Shown: positions 25,511 to 35,298, counted from the stretch's first letter. The stretch is 64,000 nucleotides of DNA from an uncultured Bacilli bacterium (GCA_934098485.1 CAKOOH010000005.1:1-64000); one strand, 5' to 3'. Made by a program: numbers and translations. Notes: generated by a model not told the origin, from the sequence alone.

Positions 25511-25533
25511 TATAAAAGAAAGGAAAAAAAATT

Positions 25534-26922
25534 ATGGATTATGTATTTTTAAGCGATTTATACGCAAGTGAAAAAGAATATTTAGATAAGGAAGTAAAAG
25601 TAAAAGGTTGGATTAGAAATCATCGACCTCAAAAAGAATTTGGTTTTATTGATTTTTCTGATGGCACTTGTTTTAAACATTTACAAATTGTCTATACAAA
25701 TAAACTAAGTGACTTTGACAAAATAACTAAATTACATAATGGTTCTAGTATTGAAGTAACTGGTGTATTTACTCATTCTGAAGGAAAAGGGCAAGACTAT
25801 GAATTAAAAGCAAACTCTATTACTCTATTAGGTGACTGTGCTGAGGATTTTCCATTGCAACCTAAAAAACATAGTATGGAGTTTTTAAGAAACATTGCGT
25901 ACTTAAGACCTAGAAGTAACACTTTTCAAGCCGTATTTAGAGTAAGAAGTGTTGCCGCTTTTGCTATTCACAAATACTTTCAAGAAAAAGGTTATATATA
26001 TGTTCATACACCACTATTAACAACTGCTGACTGTGAAGGCTCAGATCAAATGTTTAAAGTAACCACTTTAGATTTTGATAACTTACCAAAAACTGAAGAT
26101 GGCAAAGTGGATTTTAGTAAAGACTTATTCAATAAAAAAACCTTTATAACTGGCTCTGGTCAATTACATGGGGAAACATTTGCCCTAGCATTTAGTAAAA
26201 TTTATACTTTTGGTCCTACTTTCAGAACTGAAAACTCTAATACAAAAACTCACGCTAACGAGTTCTGGATGATTGAACCAGAAATTGCTTTTGCTGACAT
26301 TAATGATTTAATGGACATTGAAGAAGACTTCTTAAAATATATTGTTAAATATGTCCTAGATACATGCCCAGATGAAATAGATTTCTTTGATAAATTCGTT
26401 GAACCAGGCTTAAAAGAAAAATTAGAAAAAGTTATTAGCAGTAAATTTGTAAGAATAGACCATAAAGACGTTATTGATTTACTAAAAAACAGTGGCGAAA
26501 AATGGGAATTTACTCCTGACTATGATGATGACCTTGCTAAAGAACACGAAAAATGGCTAACAACTCATTTTAATGGCCCTGTTTTTGTTAAAAACTGGCC
26601 TAAAGACATTAAAGCATATTACATGAAATTAAACCCTGATGGCAAAACTGTTGCGGGAGTTGATTTAGAAGTTCCTGGTGCTGGTGAACTTATTGGTGGC
26701 TCTCAAAGAGAAGAAGACCTTGAAGCACTACAAAAAAGAATGAAAGAAATGAATGTTGACGAGTCATTAATCGATTGGTACATTAACTTAAGAAGATACG
26801 GAACTTGTGTTCACTCAGGCTTCGGCATGGGCTTCGAAAGATTAATTATGTATATAACAGGTATGACAAACATTAGAGACGTATGTCCATATCCTAGAAC
26901 CCCAGGTAGTTGCTTATATTAG
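25534..26922 (+). CDS. asnS: Asparaginyl-tRNA synthetase
   Basis: 462 residues, class IIb. The N-terminal anticodon-binding OB fold contains VKGWIRNHRPQKEFGFIDFS; the catalytic domain has motif 2 (FRTENSNT) and motif 3 (GMGFERL), with the AsnRS-typical GSGQLHGE segment. The enzyme charges tRNA-Asn. Strong ribosome site (aaaggaa). Regulated by the T-box above, and closed by a terminator that overlaps the stop codon. Confidence 0.97.
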   Translation: MDYVFLSDLYASEKEYLDKEVKVKGWIRNHRPQKEFGFIDFSDGTCFKHLQIVYTNKLSDFDKITKLHNGSSIEVTGVFTHSEGKGQDYELKANSITLLGDCAEDFPLQPKKHSMEFLRNIAYLRPRSNTFQAVFRVRSVAAFAIHKYFQEKGYIYVHTPLLTTADCEGSDQMFKVTTLDFDNLPKTEDGKVDFSKDLFNKKTFITGSGQLHGETFALAFSKIYTFGPTFRTENSNTKTHANEFWMIEPEIAFADINDLMDIEEDFLKYIVKYVLDTCPDEIDFFDKFVEPGLKEKLEKVISSKFVRIDHKDVIDLLKNSGEKWEFTPDYDDDLAKEHEKWLTTHFNGPVFVKNWPKDIKAYYMKLNPDGKTVAGVDLEVPGAGELIGGSQREEDLEALQKRMKEMNVDESLIDWYINLRRYGTCVHSGFGMGFERLIMYITGMTNIRDVCPYPRTPGSCLY

Positions 26923-26951
26923 AAGATAACCTTAAATTATCTTCTTTTTTT
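26921..26951 (+). terminator. Rho-independent terminator of asnS
   Basis: Perfect 9-bp stem AGAAGATAA / TTATCTTCT followed by T7. Confidence 0.85.
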
Positions 26952-26970
26952 GTTTTTGCATCTAGTAACC

Positions 26971-26999
26971 TTGATTTTTAGCGCCTTCGGTAGTAAAAT
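26971..26999 (+). promoter_or_regulatory. Promoter of the Rel-like gene
   Basis: TTGATT and TAAAAT with 17-bp spacing, about 60 bp before the start codon. Confidence 0.5.
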
Positions 27000-27058
27000 C
27001 TTAATAACATTTATAAATAATAATAACTTAAATATTAATTTTCTTAGGGGGAGTTTAT

Positions 27059-28492
27059 ATGGCGAATATCACACTACAAGATTTAATTAATAATATTAAA
27101 TCTTACAATAAGGAAGAAGTAGAAATAATCAAAAAAGCCTATTACTATGCAGAAAATTTGCATGCCGGTCAGTATCGCCAAAGTGGGGAGCCTTACATAA
27201 CCCATCCTTTAAATGTTGCCTATATACTTAGTCAAATGCACGCTGATAGGGACACCATAATCGCCGCTTTACTCCACGACACCCTAGAAGATACTTCTGC
27301 GACGCTAGAAGATATTCATCATGAATTTAATGATACCATCGCTCATTTAGTTGATGGTGTTACTAAACTTTCCAAAATGAATTTTTCATCTAAACAAGAA
27401 AGAAATGCTGCTAACACCCGTAAAATCATAACAAGCATAACTGAAGATGTTAGAATTATCATAATTAAACTAGCCGATCGCCTTCATAATATGCGCACCT
27501 TAGAATTTAAATCTTCTGCCAAGCAAAAAGAAAATGCTCTAGAAACTCTCGAAATATTTGTCCCTCTTGCTTACTATATTGGTGCTTATAATCTAAAAAG
27601 TGAATTAGAAGATTTATCATTAAAATATTTAAATCCCGACGACTATCAAAGAGTCAGTGAAAAACGGGCTTTAATTGAAACCAAATATGAAAGTATTTTA
27701 AAAGAAATGCTCGAAAATATCGACTTTTTATTAAAGCAAAACAAAGTGCCTCATGAAATAAAAATGCGTCTTAAAAATCTTTATGGCATTTATAAATCTC
27801 TTATAAGTGGCGTGAAACTAAATGACATCCATGACTTAGTAGCCTTACAAATCATGGTAGAAACAGTAAACGATTGCTACCGAACTTTAGGCCTAGTTCA
27901 TCAAATATATCATCCTATCAATTATGAATTTAAAGACTATATTTGCAATCCTAAACCTAATATGTATCAGTCTTTGCATTCAAATCTATATGTTCCAACA
28001 AATCATATTGTGCAAGCCCAAATTAGAACCTTTGATATGGATAAAATTGCCTCATATGGTCTTACCGCTTACTGGGATAAACTAAAAGGCAAAGCCAGAG
28101 ATGCCATGCAAGAAGACTTACGAACTAAATTTAAATTTTTTAAAACTTTAACTGAAATTGATGAGACTTTTTTAGATAATGCTGACTTTGTAAGCCAAGT
28201 TAAAAAAGAACTACTATCTGGTACCATCTGTGTTTACACTTCATCTGGAAAATCCATTGAAATGCCACTAGGTTCTACCGCTATTGACTTTGCTTACAGC
28301 CTAAGTACTGATATTGGTGATACTATGGTAGGTGCCGTTATTAATGGTAAAACAATGCCTGCTGATACCGTTTTACAAAATGGTGATTACATAAAAATCA
28401 TAACCGATGCTATGTCATTTGGCCCTAAAAAAGGCTGGGTAGATAAAGTTATAACTACGGCTGCCCACCGAGAACTAATTAAATTTAAATAA
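27059..28492 (+). CDS. rel: Short RelA/SpoT homologue: intact (p)ppGpp hydrolase, degenerate synthetase, TGS, no C-terminal domains
   Basis: 477 residues against ~730 for full-length Rel. The hydrolase domain keeps its metal residues: His49, HD at 73-74, ED at 77-78 and DRLHNMRTL. In the synthetase domain Asp259 (metal) and KPNMYQSLH remain. However, the Arg of DLLAVRI is Gln264, and the catalytic Glu of the EVQIRT motif is Gln319 (QAQIRT). The family AAHW is TAYW. A TGS domain covers about 385-447, and the protein stops there without the zinc-finger/ACT region. It is inferred to be mainly a hydrolase. Ribosome site aggggga. Followed 17 bp later by the response regulator. Confidence 0.85.
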   Translation: MANITLQDLINNIKSYNKEEVEIIKKAYYYAENLHAGQYRQSGEPYITHPLNVAYILSQMHADRDTIIAALLHDTLEDTSATLEDIHHEFNDTIAHLVDGVTKLSKMNFSSKQERNAANTRKIITSITEDVRIIIIKLADRLHNMRTLEFKSSAKQKENALETLEIFVPLAYYIGAYNLKSELEDLSLKYLNPDDYQRVSEKRALIETKYESILKEMLENIDFLLKQNKVPHEIKMRLKNLYGIYKSLISGVKLNDIHDLVALQIMVETVNDCYRTLGLVHQIYHPINYEFKDYICNPKPNMYQSLHSNLYVPTNHIVQAQIRTFDMDKIASYGLTAYWDKLKGKARDAMQEDLRTKFKFFKTLTEIDETFLDNADFVSQVKKELLSGTICVYTSSGKSIEMPLGSTAIDFAYSLSTDIGDTMVGAVINGKTMPADTVLQNGDYIKIITDAMSFGPKKGWVDKVITTAAHRELIKFK

Positions 28493-28509
28493 AAAACTAA
28501 GGAGAAATT

Positions 28510-29175
28510 ATGAAAAGAATCTTAATTATTGAAGATGATAAAAAACTTGCTAATGAATTAAAATACCTATTAAACACTCACGGTTATGATGCTGATAAAA
28601 TAGAAAGCTTTACCGGAAATATCGTAGATGACATTATCGCTTCTAGATCCGATTTAATCTTACTTGATATAAATCTTCCTTTCGAAAGTGGCGAAACCAT
28701 CTTAAAAAACTTACGCAAAACATCTAATACACCCGTAATTATGCTAACTAGTAAAGTAGGGGAAATAGATGAAGTCTTATCCCTTAGTTATGGAGCCGAT
28801 GATTATATTACTAAACCGTATAACCCCACCATTTTACTTTTACATATCGAGGCCATTTTAAAAAGAACCATGCCTAAACAAGATATCATTAACTATAAAG
28901 GCGTGACAATAAACCTAAATAAAAGTTCCCTTACTGATGGCATCAAAGAAATACCTCTAACTAAAAGTGAAATGATTATCTTTAAATATTTACTAGATAA
29001 TCAAAACAAAATTGTTTCAAGAGATGCTTTAATGACCGCCCTTTGGGATAATGACGACTATATAAATGATAATGCTTTAACTGTAAATATCAGTAGGCTA
29101 AGAGGCAAACTAGAAGCATTTCACATCGAAAAAAATTTAGAAACTAGAAAAGGGCAAGGTTACATCTTATTATGA
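28510..29175 (+). CDS. Response regulator, OmpR/BceR type
   Basis: 221 residues: receiver domain with acidic pocket Asp9-Asp10, phospho-acceptor Asp53 in LLDINLPF and Lys in ITKPYNP, followed by a winged-helix DNA-binding domain (ends LETRKGQGYILL). The order with a short intramembrane-sensing kinase and an FtsX-type ABC transporter identifies a Bce/Gra-type peptide-antibiotic module. Ribosome site aaggag. Stop TGA overlaps the kinase ATG by 4 bp. It probably binds the inverted repeat at 30185. Confidence 0.9.
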   Translation: MKRILIIEDDKKLANELKYLLNTHGYDADKIESFTGNIVDDIIASRSDLILLDINLPFESGETILKNLRKTSNTPVIMLTSKVGEIDEVLSLSYGADDYITKPYNPTILLLHIEAILKRTMPKQDIINYKGVTINLNKSSLTDGIKEIPLTKSEMIIFKYLLDNQNKIVSRDALMTALWDNDDYINDNALTVNISRLRGKLEAFHIEKNLETRKGQGYILL

Positions 29176-30182
29176 AAGCATCTTTATATTTAAAAGATAA
29201 AATTATTGAAATATTTATCTTTCTTCTAACCATTATTATCATAACCCTTTTCTTTGTCGCCTATAAAATGCCAGTATCTTTAATAATTATTACTCTTATT
29301 ATTATAAATGTTTTATTTATCACTTGCTTTATGATAGACTATCAAAAAAAGAAAACCTTTTATAACTTTTATCTACTTACTTTAAATAGATTAGATCAAA
29401 AATATCTAATTTTAGAAACTCTCACTAAGCCATCTTTTTATGAAGGCCAAATTTTATATGACAGTTTATATGAAATAAATAAATCTATGCTAGAAAAAAT
29501 AAATGCCTATAAAGAAAATGTTAATGACTTTAAAGAATACATTGAAACATGGATTCATGAAGTAAAAATTCCTATTGCCTCAATGGAACTAATGCACTTT
29601 AATCACCAAGATAAATTAAGTAAATCCCTAAAAGAGGAAATTGATCGCCTTGATGATTATACTGAAAAAGTTCTTTATTATGTCCGCAGTGAAAACGCTG
29701 AAAAAGACTATCTTATCAAAAAAGTAAACCTAAATAAAATAATTCATAACGTACTAATCAAAAATAAAAATATTCTTTTAGAAAATAAGATCGATGTCAT
29801 AACCGATAATAAAAGCACTTTCGTTTTTAGTGATGCCAAATGGTTAGAATTTATTATTAATCAAATTTTAAGTAACAGCGTTAAATATCATAGTAAAGAA
29901 AACCCTTATATTAAAATAAGTATTACCAAAGAAGATAATTTAGTTTTTTTAAATATATATGATAATGGGATAGGTATTAGTAAAAAAGACTTACCTCGCG
30001 TATTTGAAAAAACTTTTACCGGAACAAATGGTCATCAAAATAGTAAATCTACCGGTATGGGACTTTATATTGTTAAAAATTTAATAAACAAACTCGGTCA
30101 TCAAATAACTATTTCATCTAAAGAAAAAGAATATACTAAAGTAACCATAACTTTTGCTTTAAATGATTATTATCATCTCTAA
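29172..30182 (+). CDS. Sensor histidine kinase, BceS/GraS-like (intramembrane-sensing)
   Basis: 336 residues with two N-terminal membrane segments (about 10-30 and 34-55) joined by a very short loop, so there is no extracellular sensor domain; such kinases are switched by their partner transporter. The H-box is ETWIHEVKIPIASME (His129), the N-box contains LSNSVKYH, and the G boxes are NGIGISKKDLP and STGMGLYI. Overlaps the regulator by 4 bp. Confidence 0.9.
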   Translation: MKASLYLKDKIIEIFIFLLTIIIITLFFVAYKMPVSLIIITLIIINVLFITCFMIDYQKKKTFYNFYLLTLNRLDQKYLILETLTKPSFYEGQILYDSLYEINKSMLEKINAYKENVNDFKEYIETWIHEVKIPIASMELMHFNHQDKLSKSLKEEIDRLDDYTEKVLYYVRSENAEKDYLIKKVNLNKIIHNVLIKNKNILLENKIDVITDNKSTFVFSDAKWLEFIINQILSNSVKYHSKENPYIKISITKEDNLVFLNIYDNGIGISKKDLPRVFEKTFTGTNGHQNSKSTGMGLYIVKNLINKLGHQITISSKEKEYTKVTITFALNDYYHL

Positions 30183-30184
30183 TA

Positions 30185-30198
30185 TTACAAAATTGTAA
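30185..30198 (+). promoter_or_regulatory. BceR-type operator
   Basis: TTACA-AAAT-TGTAA fits the TNACA-N4-TGTAA pattern known for BceR-type regulators. It lies upstream of the ABC transporter genes and immediately before a TATAAT (30199-30204). Confidence 0.55.
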
Positions 30199-30218
30199 TA
30201 TAATTGTAAGATTAAAAT

Positions 30219-30240
30219 AGCGACAAAATCGCGTTTTTTT
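30219..30240 (+). terminator. Small hairpin with T8 tract before the ABC genes
   Basis: AGCGA-caaaa-TCGC followed by GTTTTTTT. It may end the kinase transcript or act as an attenuator in the transporter leader. Confidence 0.5.
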
Positions 30241-30271
30241 TATAAACTATTCTGGTAAGGAGAGAAAAATT

Positions 30272-31039
30272 ATGGAAAATATATTAAAAGTTGAAAAAGT
30301 CGAAAAATACTACGGGAATAAGTCAAGTCTTACAAAAGCTATTGACAATATTTCTTTTGCAGTTAAACCCCAAGAATTCATTGCCATAATGGGCGCCAGT
30401 GGTTCGGGAAAAACAACTCTTTTAAATTTAATCTCCACGATAGATAAAGTAACTACTGGCCATATCTATGTTGATGGAGAAGACATCACGACCTTAAAAG
30501 GCAACAAACTAAATGCCTTTCGCCGTGAAAAATTAGGTTTTATCTTTCAAGATTTTAATTTGTTAGATACTTTAACGGGATATGAAAATATTGCTCTTGC
30601 TTTATCAATTTTAAATGTTCCTCATAAAGAAATTGCCAAAAGAATTGAAGATATAGCGGAGAAACTAAACATCACAAAAATACTAAATAAATATCCATAT
30701 CAAATGAGCGGTGGCGAAAAACAAAGAATTGCTTCTGCTAGAGCCATTATAACTAACCCCAAATTAGTTTTAGCCGATGAACCAACCGGAGCCCTAGACT
30801 CTAAGTCATCTAAAGCTTTATTAGAAAGTTTTGAATATTTAAATGAAACTTTAGCATCTACAATTATTATGGTAACTCATGATGCATTTACTGCTAGTTA
30901 CGCTTCCAGAGTAATCTTTATTAAAGACGGCAAAATATTTAACGAATTAATTAAAGGAGACGCTACTAGAAAAGAATTCTTTAATAGTATCATTGATGTC
31001 GTTACTCTTCTAGGAGGGGATTTAAATGATGCTTTGTAA
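30272..31039 (+). CDS. ABC transporter ATP-binding protein, BceA-like
   Basis: 255 residues: Walker A GASGSGKTT (41-49), Q-loop FIFQDFNLLDTL, signature MSGGEKQR (about 145), Walker B VLADEPTGALDS and His in MVTHD. It pairs with the FtsX-type permease overlapping by 14 bp, in the arrangement of peptide-antibiotic detoxification transporters (BceAB, VraFG). Strong ribosome site (aaggagag). Probably induced by the regulator upstream. Confidence 0.92.
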   Translation: MENILKVEKVEKYYGNKSSLTKAIDNISFAVKPQEFIAIMGASGSGKTTLLNLISTIDKVTTGHIYVDGEDITTLKGNKLNAFRREKLGFIFQDFNLLDTLTGYENIALALSILNVPHKEIAKRIEDIAEKLNITKILNKYPYQMSGGEKQRIASARAIITNPKLVLADEPTGALDSKSSKALLESFEYLNETLASTIIMVTHDAFTASYASRVIFIKDGKIFNELIKGDATRKEFFNSIIDVVTLLGGDLNDAL

Positions 31040-33017
31040 GTTATCAATAAATAACCTAAAAAAGAGTTTTAAAGATTACGCTATTTATTTCTTTACTTTA
31101 ATCTTAGGTGTTTGTATATTTTATATATTTAATTCCTTAGATAGTCAAACCGCGATGCTTAAAGTATCATCTTCAACTAGAGAAATTATTGTTTTATTAA
31201 TAAAAGCCTTATCCGGTGTATCCGTATTTGTCTCTTTAGTTTTAGGCTTTTTAATCATTTACGCATCTAGATTTTTAATTAAAAAAAGAAAAAAAGAGTT
31301 TGGCGTCTATCTAACCTTAGGAATGAGCAAACGCAAAATATCTTTAATGCTTTTCCTAGAAACCTTACTGATTGGTATTATATCTTTAGTAATTGGACTA
31401 CTACTAGGAACTTTTATATCCCAAATAACCAGTGTATTTATCGCTAATATGTTTGAAGCTAATTTAACTAATTATACCTTTACATTCTCAAAAAGTGCCG
31501 CTTTAAAAACTATTATGTATTTTGGCGTTATCTACTTAGTTGTCATTATTTTTAACACGGTAATTATTAATAAATGTAAGCTAATTGACTTGTTATCATC
31601 AAATCGTAAAACCGAAAAAGTAAAAATTAAAAATCCTCGTGTCTGTGTAAGCCTGTGTCTTCTTTCTATGATTATTTTGGGAGTTGCTTACTATATGGTA
31701 ACTGGTGGCATAAATAAACTAATGGATTATGATGCATCAATTCTTTTACTACCTATATTTCTAGGCGGCCTCGGAACCTTTTTATTCTTCTTTTCGGTAT
31801 CTGGCTTATTTTTAAATATCTTTAGCAAATTTAAATCTCTATACTATAAAGAATTAAATGCTTTTACCTTTAAACAAATAAGCAGTAAAATTAATACCAT
31901 GGTAGTATCTATATCTGTAATATGTATTTTATTGTTTATGACTATCTGCATATTATCAAGTGCTTTTTCCATTAAGAATTATTTAAATGATTCTATAAAC
32001 AAATATGCCCCAGCAGATTTCGAATATGAATATTTTGCAAATGACATAGAAGATATTAATAAATTATATGAAGAAAATGGCGTTTTAAAATATTTTAAGA
32101 ATTATGTTGTCATAGATAATTACACTTTTGAAGATTTTACTTATGAAAAACTATTTGATAAATATTATGATGAAATTTTTGCTAAATATGGCATACTAAA
32201 TGTTACCTCATCTGTAGAAATGATTAAATTATCTGATTATAATAAACTTGCGGGTATTTATCACTTTACCAAAGAAAGTCTAAAAGATAATGAATTCTTA
32301 ATTTCTTGTAACTTTAAAGAAGAAACTTATAATTACTTATTAAGCAAAACTAAAGAATTTAAAATTCTTAATCAAACTCTAATCAGCAAAAGTGATAATG
32401 TCATAGATAGTTTTATATATATGGGTGCTAATCCTACTAATGGCGGTTTTCTAATTGTTCCTGATCATGTTTTAGAAAAGGCTAAACCAACCTATAAAGT
32501 ATTAGTAGGGAATTTTATCACCCAAGATAGTGAAGAACAAAGAAATTTAATTACTAAAATTAATCGCCTTCATTATCAAGATTCTTTTTCTGTTAATACT
32601 AAAAATGATATTAAAGATTCATCAAATGGTTTATCTGTTATGGTAACTTTTATTGGTTTATATCTAGGTATTATATTTCTAATTTCATCATCCGCTATCT
32701 TAGCCTTAAAGGCCTTATCCGATGCCATTGATGATAAAGGTAAGTATCTTATTTTAAGAAATATTGGTGCCGATGAAAAAGATATCAATAAATCTTTATT
32801 TAAACAAACTTTAATATTTTTTATGGTACCGCTTTCTCTTGCTATAATTCATACCATTTTTGGTATTAAATTTTGTATGATTATTTTAAATTCCATGGGT
32901 ATTAATAATCTAATCAAACCAATATTTTTAACCTCACTATTTTTAATCTTTATTTATGGTAGTTATTTCTTTATTACATATTTATATAGTAAAAATTTAA
33001 TTAAAACAAATCGTTAA
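31026..33017 (+). CDS. ABC transporter permease, BceB/VraG-like
   Basis: 663 residues with about ten membrane segments and a large extracellular loop (about 320-520) between them, the BceB hallmark used to contact antimicrobial peptides or lipid II-type complexes. FtsX-like segments occur at both ends. Strong ribosome site (aggagggg) inside the end of the ATPase gene. Works with the ATPase in resistance and sends the signal to the kinase; the specific peptide cannot be predicted. Confidence 0.9.
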   Translation: MMLCKLSINNLKKSFKDYAIYFFTLILGVCIFYIFNSLDSQTAMLKVSSSTREIIVLLIKALSGVSVFVSLVLGFLIIYASRFLIKKRKKEFGVYLTLGMSKRKISLMLFLETLLIGIISLVIGLLLGTFISQITSVFIANMFEANLTNYTFTFSKSAALKTIMYFGVIYLVVIIFNTVIINKCKLIDLLSSNRKTEKVKIKNPRVCVSLCLLSMIILGVAYYMVTGGINKLMDYDASILLLPIFLGGLGTFLFFFSVSGLFLNIFSKFKSLYYKELNAFTFKQISSKINTMVVSISVICILLFMTICILSSAFSIKNYLNDSINKYAPADFEYEYFANDIEDINKLYEENGVLKYFKNYVVIDNYTFEDFTYEKLFDKYYDEIFAKYGILNVTSSVEMIKLSDYNKLAGIYHFTKESLKDNEFLISCNFKEETYNYLLSKTKEFKILNQTLISKSDNVIDSFIYMGANPTNGGFLIVPDHVLEKAKPTYKVLVGNFITQDSEEQRNLITKINRLHYQDSFSVNTKNDIKDSSNGLSVMVTFIGLYLGIIFLISSSAILALKALSDAIDDKGKYLILRNIGADEKDINKSLFKQTLIFFMVPLSLAIIHTIFGIKFCMIILNSMGINNLIKPIFLTSLFLIFIYGSYFFITYLYSKNLIKTNR

Positions 33018-33064
33018 AAAAGTCTATGATTTCCACTTCATTTGGGTAATACCATAGACTTTTT
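33016..33064 (+). terminator. Rho-independent terminator of the Bce-type operon
   Basis: Long stem AAAAGTCTATG / CATAGACTTTT with T tail; strong. Confidence 0.8.
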
Positions 33065-33081
33065 GTATGCAGAATATTAAC

Positions 33082-33110
33082 TTGACATGGGGTGGGGTTA
33101 TTAGTACAAT
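33082..33110 (+). promoter_or_regulatory. Promoter of the large surface protein
   Basis: Consensus TTGACA and TACAAT with 17-bp spacing, about 30 bp before ATG 33140. It shows that the GTG at 33092 cannot be the start. Confidence 0.8.
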
Positions 33111-33139
33111 TATATAGAAAATATCGGGGTGAATTAAGT

Positions 33140-35287
33140 ATGAGAAATTTTCTATATAAGAGAAAAATAATATATATAATTTTAATTGTAGTTGGGATTA
33201 TTGCATTAACAGGAACAACTTATGCGATATTTACAACAACGACCACTCAAGAAGGCACAAATACAATTAATACTTTAAAGTGCTTAGAACTAACATTTTC
33301 TAATCAAAGTGATGCGATTAATTTAGATAATACATATCCTATGAGTGATGAAAGAGGAAAAAAGAATACACCTTATACATTTACTTTAACTAATAAATGT
33401 GGTGCATATGTGGAGTATTCGCTAGGTCTAGCCATAAATACAAGTAATACTTTAGAAAATAAATATATAAAAACAATGTTTTCTTTAAAAAATGAAGATG
33501 GTGAAACAGTTCTTTTAACTGATAGATTAGAAGGAAAAGATTATGAAGGAAAGAAAACCTACATTCTTAAAAATGATGGCCTAGAAAATAATGCTAGTAA
33601 AGACTATAAACTAACATTATGGATTGATGAGTCTTTAACTAATTCACAAATGAACTCAGATTTTAAAGGAAATATTATATTACAATTAAAGGCTACAAAA
33701 TCACCTATTACAGTGGAATGTGATAAAGGGGATAACTCAGTAATTATAAATAAAGTTTCTTCTCAAAGTGAAGCCGTTTTTACTAAAAATTGTAAAGTTG
33801 TAGGAACCGCTAAGTATGTTAGCAGTGATGAAGTACTTGTATATAAAGTGAAATTAGAAAACAGAAGTAATACTTATGAGGGGCTTGGTTTAAGTTATAG
33901 TCTAAGTAGTACCAATACATCAAATAATGGTAAAATTATGCCAAGTGTAAGTAAAGAGTATATTGGCACCGATGATGTTATATTAGGTAGTGGCATAATC
34001 GAAGGTGGAACTACGGTAGAACATGATTATAATTTAAAGATCTTTTTAAATAATATTGGAGTGCTTTCTAGTGATGTATTAAGTTCTGCATTTAAAGGAC
34101 AAATAAAAATAGAATATAGTACAGCACCTAAAGAACCAACAGGGTGGAGTGAAGCAAAAAGTGGAACCTTACTAGCCGGAATAAAAACTAATAATAATAC
34201 ATATACGCAGTTAATTACTAGTCCTGGAAAAGAAACATCTTCTAGTAGTGAAGCCATCTTAGCCGCCGCACCCGATGATTATGGTATGAGTTATTATTAT
34301 AGAGGAGCCGTAACCAATAATTATGTAGAGTTTGCAAATAAATGCTGGAGGATTGTAAGAGTAACTGGAGATGGTTCAATCAAATTAGTTCTTCATAATG
34401 ATAATGTAAATAATGTATCTAGTCCATGTGCTGCATCAAATAATAGTAATACGGCTGCTTTTGCAAGATATAGTGGAACAACGTATACAACAGCATTTAA
34501 TACAGCGGCAGATGATAATACTTATGTTGGCTTTATGTATGGAGCAGCCGGATCAAGTACTTATGCTGCGACTCACGCAAATACCAATAAAAGTACGATT
34601 TTACAAAATTTAGAGACTTGGTACAATAATAATTTAACTGCATACGAAAATAAACTAGCTGATACTATTTGGTGTAATGATAAAAGTACCCAAAAAAGTC
34701 AGTCTCTAATAACTACTAGTTTAAATACTACCACAAATAAAATTACCAAAAGTACGTCTGCTTATCCCGGCTTAGGTTATGGAACTGATAAAACCCTATA
34801 TAGTGGCCGCCAAAGAAGCAGAACAAATTACTATTTCACTAATTCCGCAAATCAGCAATATGGAACCGCCGGAACGGGACCAGATCTTATATGTCCAAAT
34901 GACGATTTAGATGGCAATTTATCAAAGTTTACCGCTTATGATACCATTAATGGTAATGGAGCCTTAGATAAAAAAATCGGCTTACTTACAACAGACGAAG
35001 TACTACTTGCTGGTAGTGTCGACTGGCATATATATGTAGCCCTTAATTATAAAATGGCAAGCATCACTAGTTACATAATAGAAAATACCAAAAATATAAA
35101 ATACTGGACGTTATCCGCATATAATTTCGCAGATGAAGCAAATATTATTTATGTTGGAAGTGCTTACGCCCTTGGTAATGGTGTTGCCACCACTAGTCAA
35201 GGTTTAAGACCCGCAATTTCTTTAAAAAGTGACACTACAATATCTAAAGGAACTGGTACTTCATCCAATCCATTTGTTATAAGTTAA
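33140..35287 (+). CDS. Large cell-surface protein with SipW-like anchor, beta repeats and DUF6273-type lectin-like domain
   Basis: 715 residues from ATG 33140 (ribosome site cggggtg). Residues 1-35 hold a basic start and membrane segment ending LTGTTYAIF, as in TasA/camelysin proteins. Two beta domains follow (about 50-200, 205-350; strands such as YTFTLTNKCGAYVEYSL). The C-terminal part (about 352-715) is paralogous to the protein at 1-1317: GWSEAKSGTLLAGIK, CWRIVRVTGDGSIKL, LADTIWCNDKST, and YWTLSAYNF...GLRPAISL. Here the final block has ordinary host base composition. Likely a surface adhesin or ligand binder. Transcribed alone. Confidence 0.75.
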   Translation: MRNFLYKRKIIYIILIVVGIIALTGTTYAIFTTTTTQEGTNTINTLKCLELTFSNQSDAINLDNTYPMSDERGKKNTPYTFTLTNKCGAYVEYSLGLAINTSNTLENKYIKTMFSLKNEDGETVLLTDRLEGKDYEGKKTYILKNDGLENNASKDYKLTLWIDESLTNSQMNSDFKGNIILQLKATKSPITVECDKGDNSVIINKVSSQSEAVFTKNCKVVGTAKYVSSDEVLVYKVKLENRSNTYEGLGLSYSLSSTNTSNNGKIMPSVSKEYIGTDDVILGSGIIEGGTTVEHDYNLKIFLNNIGVLSSDVLSSAFKGQIKIEYSTAPKEPTGWSEAKSGTLLAGIKTNNNTYTQLITSPGKETSSSSEAILAAAPDDYGMSYYYRGAVTNNYVEFANKCWRIVRVTGDGSIKLVLHNDNVNNVSSPCAASNNSNTAAFARYSGTTYTTAFNTAADDNTYVGFMYGAAGSSTYAATHANTNKSTILQNLETWYNNNLTAYENKLADTIWCNDKSTQKSQSLITTSLNTTTNKITKSTSAYPGLGYGTDKTLYSGRQRSRTNYYFTNSANQQYGTAGTGPDLICPNDDLDGNLSKFTAYDTINGNGALDKKIGLLTTDEVLLAGSVDWHIYVALNYKMASITSYIIENTKNIKYWTLSAYNFADEANIIYVGSAYALGNGVATTSQGLRPAISLKSDTTISKGTGTSSNPFVIS

Positions 35288-35298
35288 ACTAAAAATAA

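Noticed and set aside
33092..33139. 16-residue N-terminal extension of the large surface protein
   Set aside because: The GTG lies inside a consensus promoter (33082-33110); ATG 33140 has the ribosome site and signal anchor.
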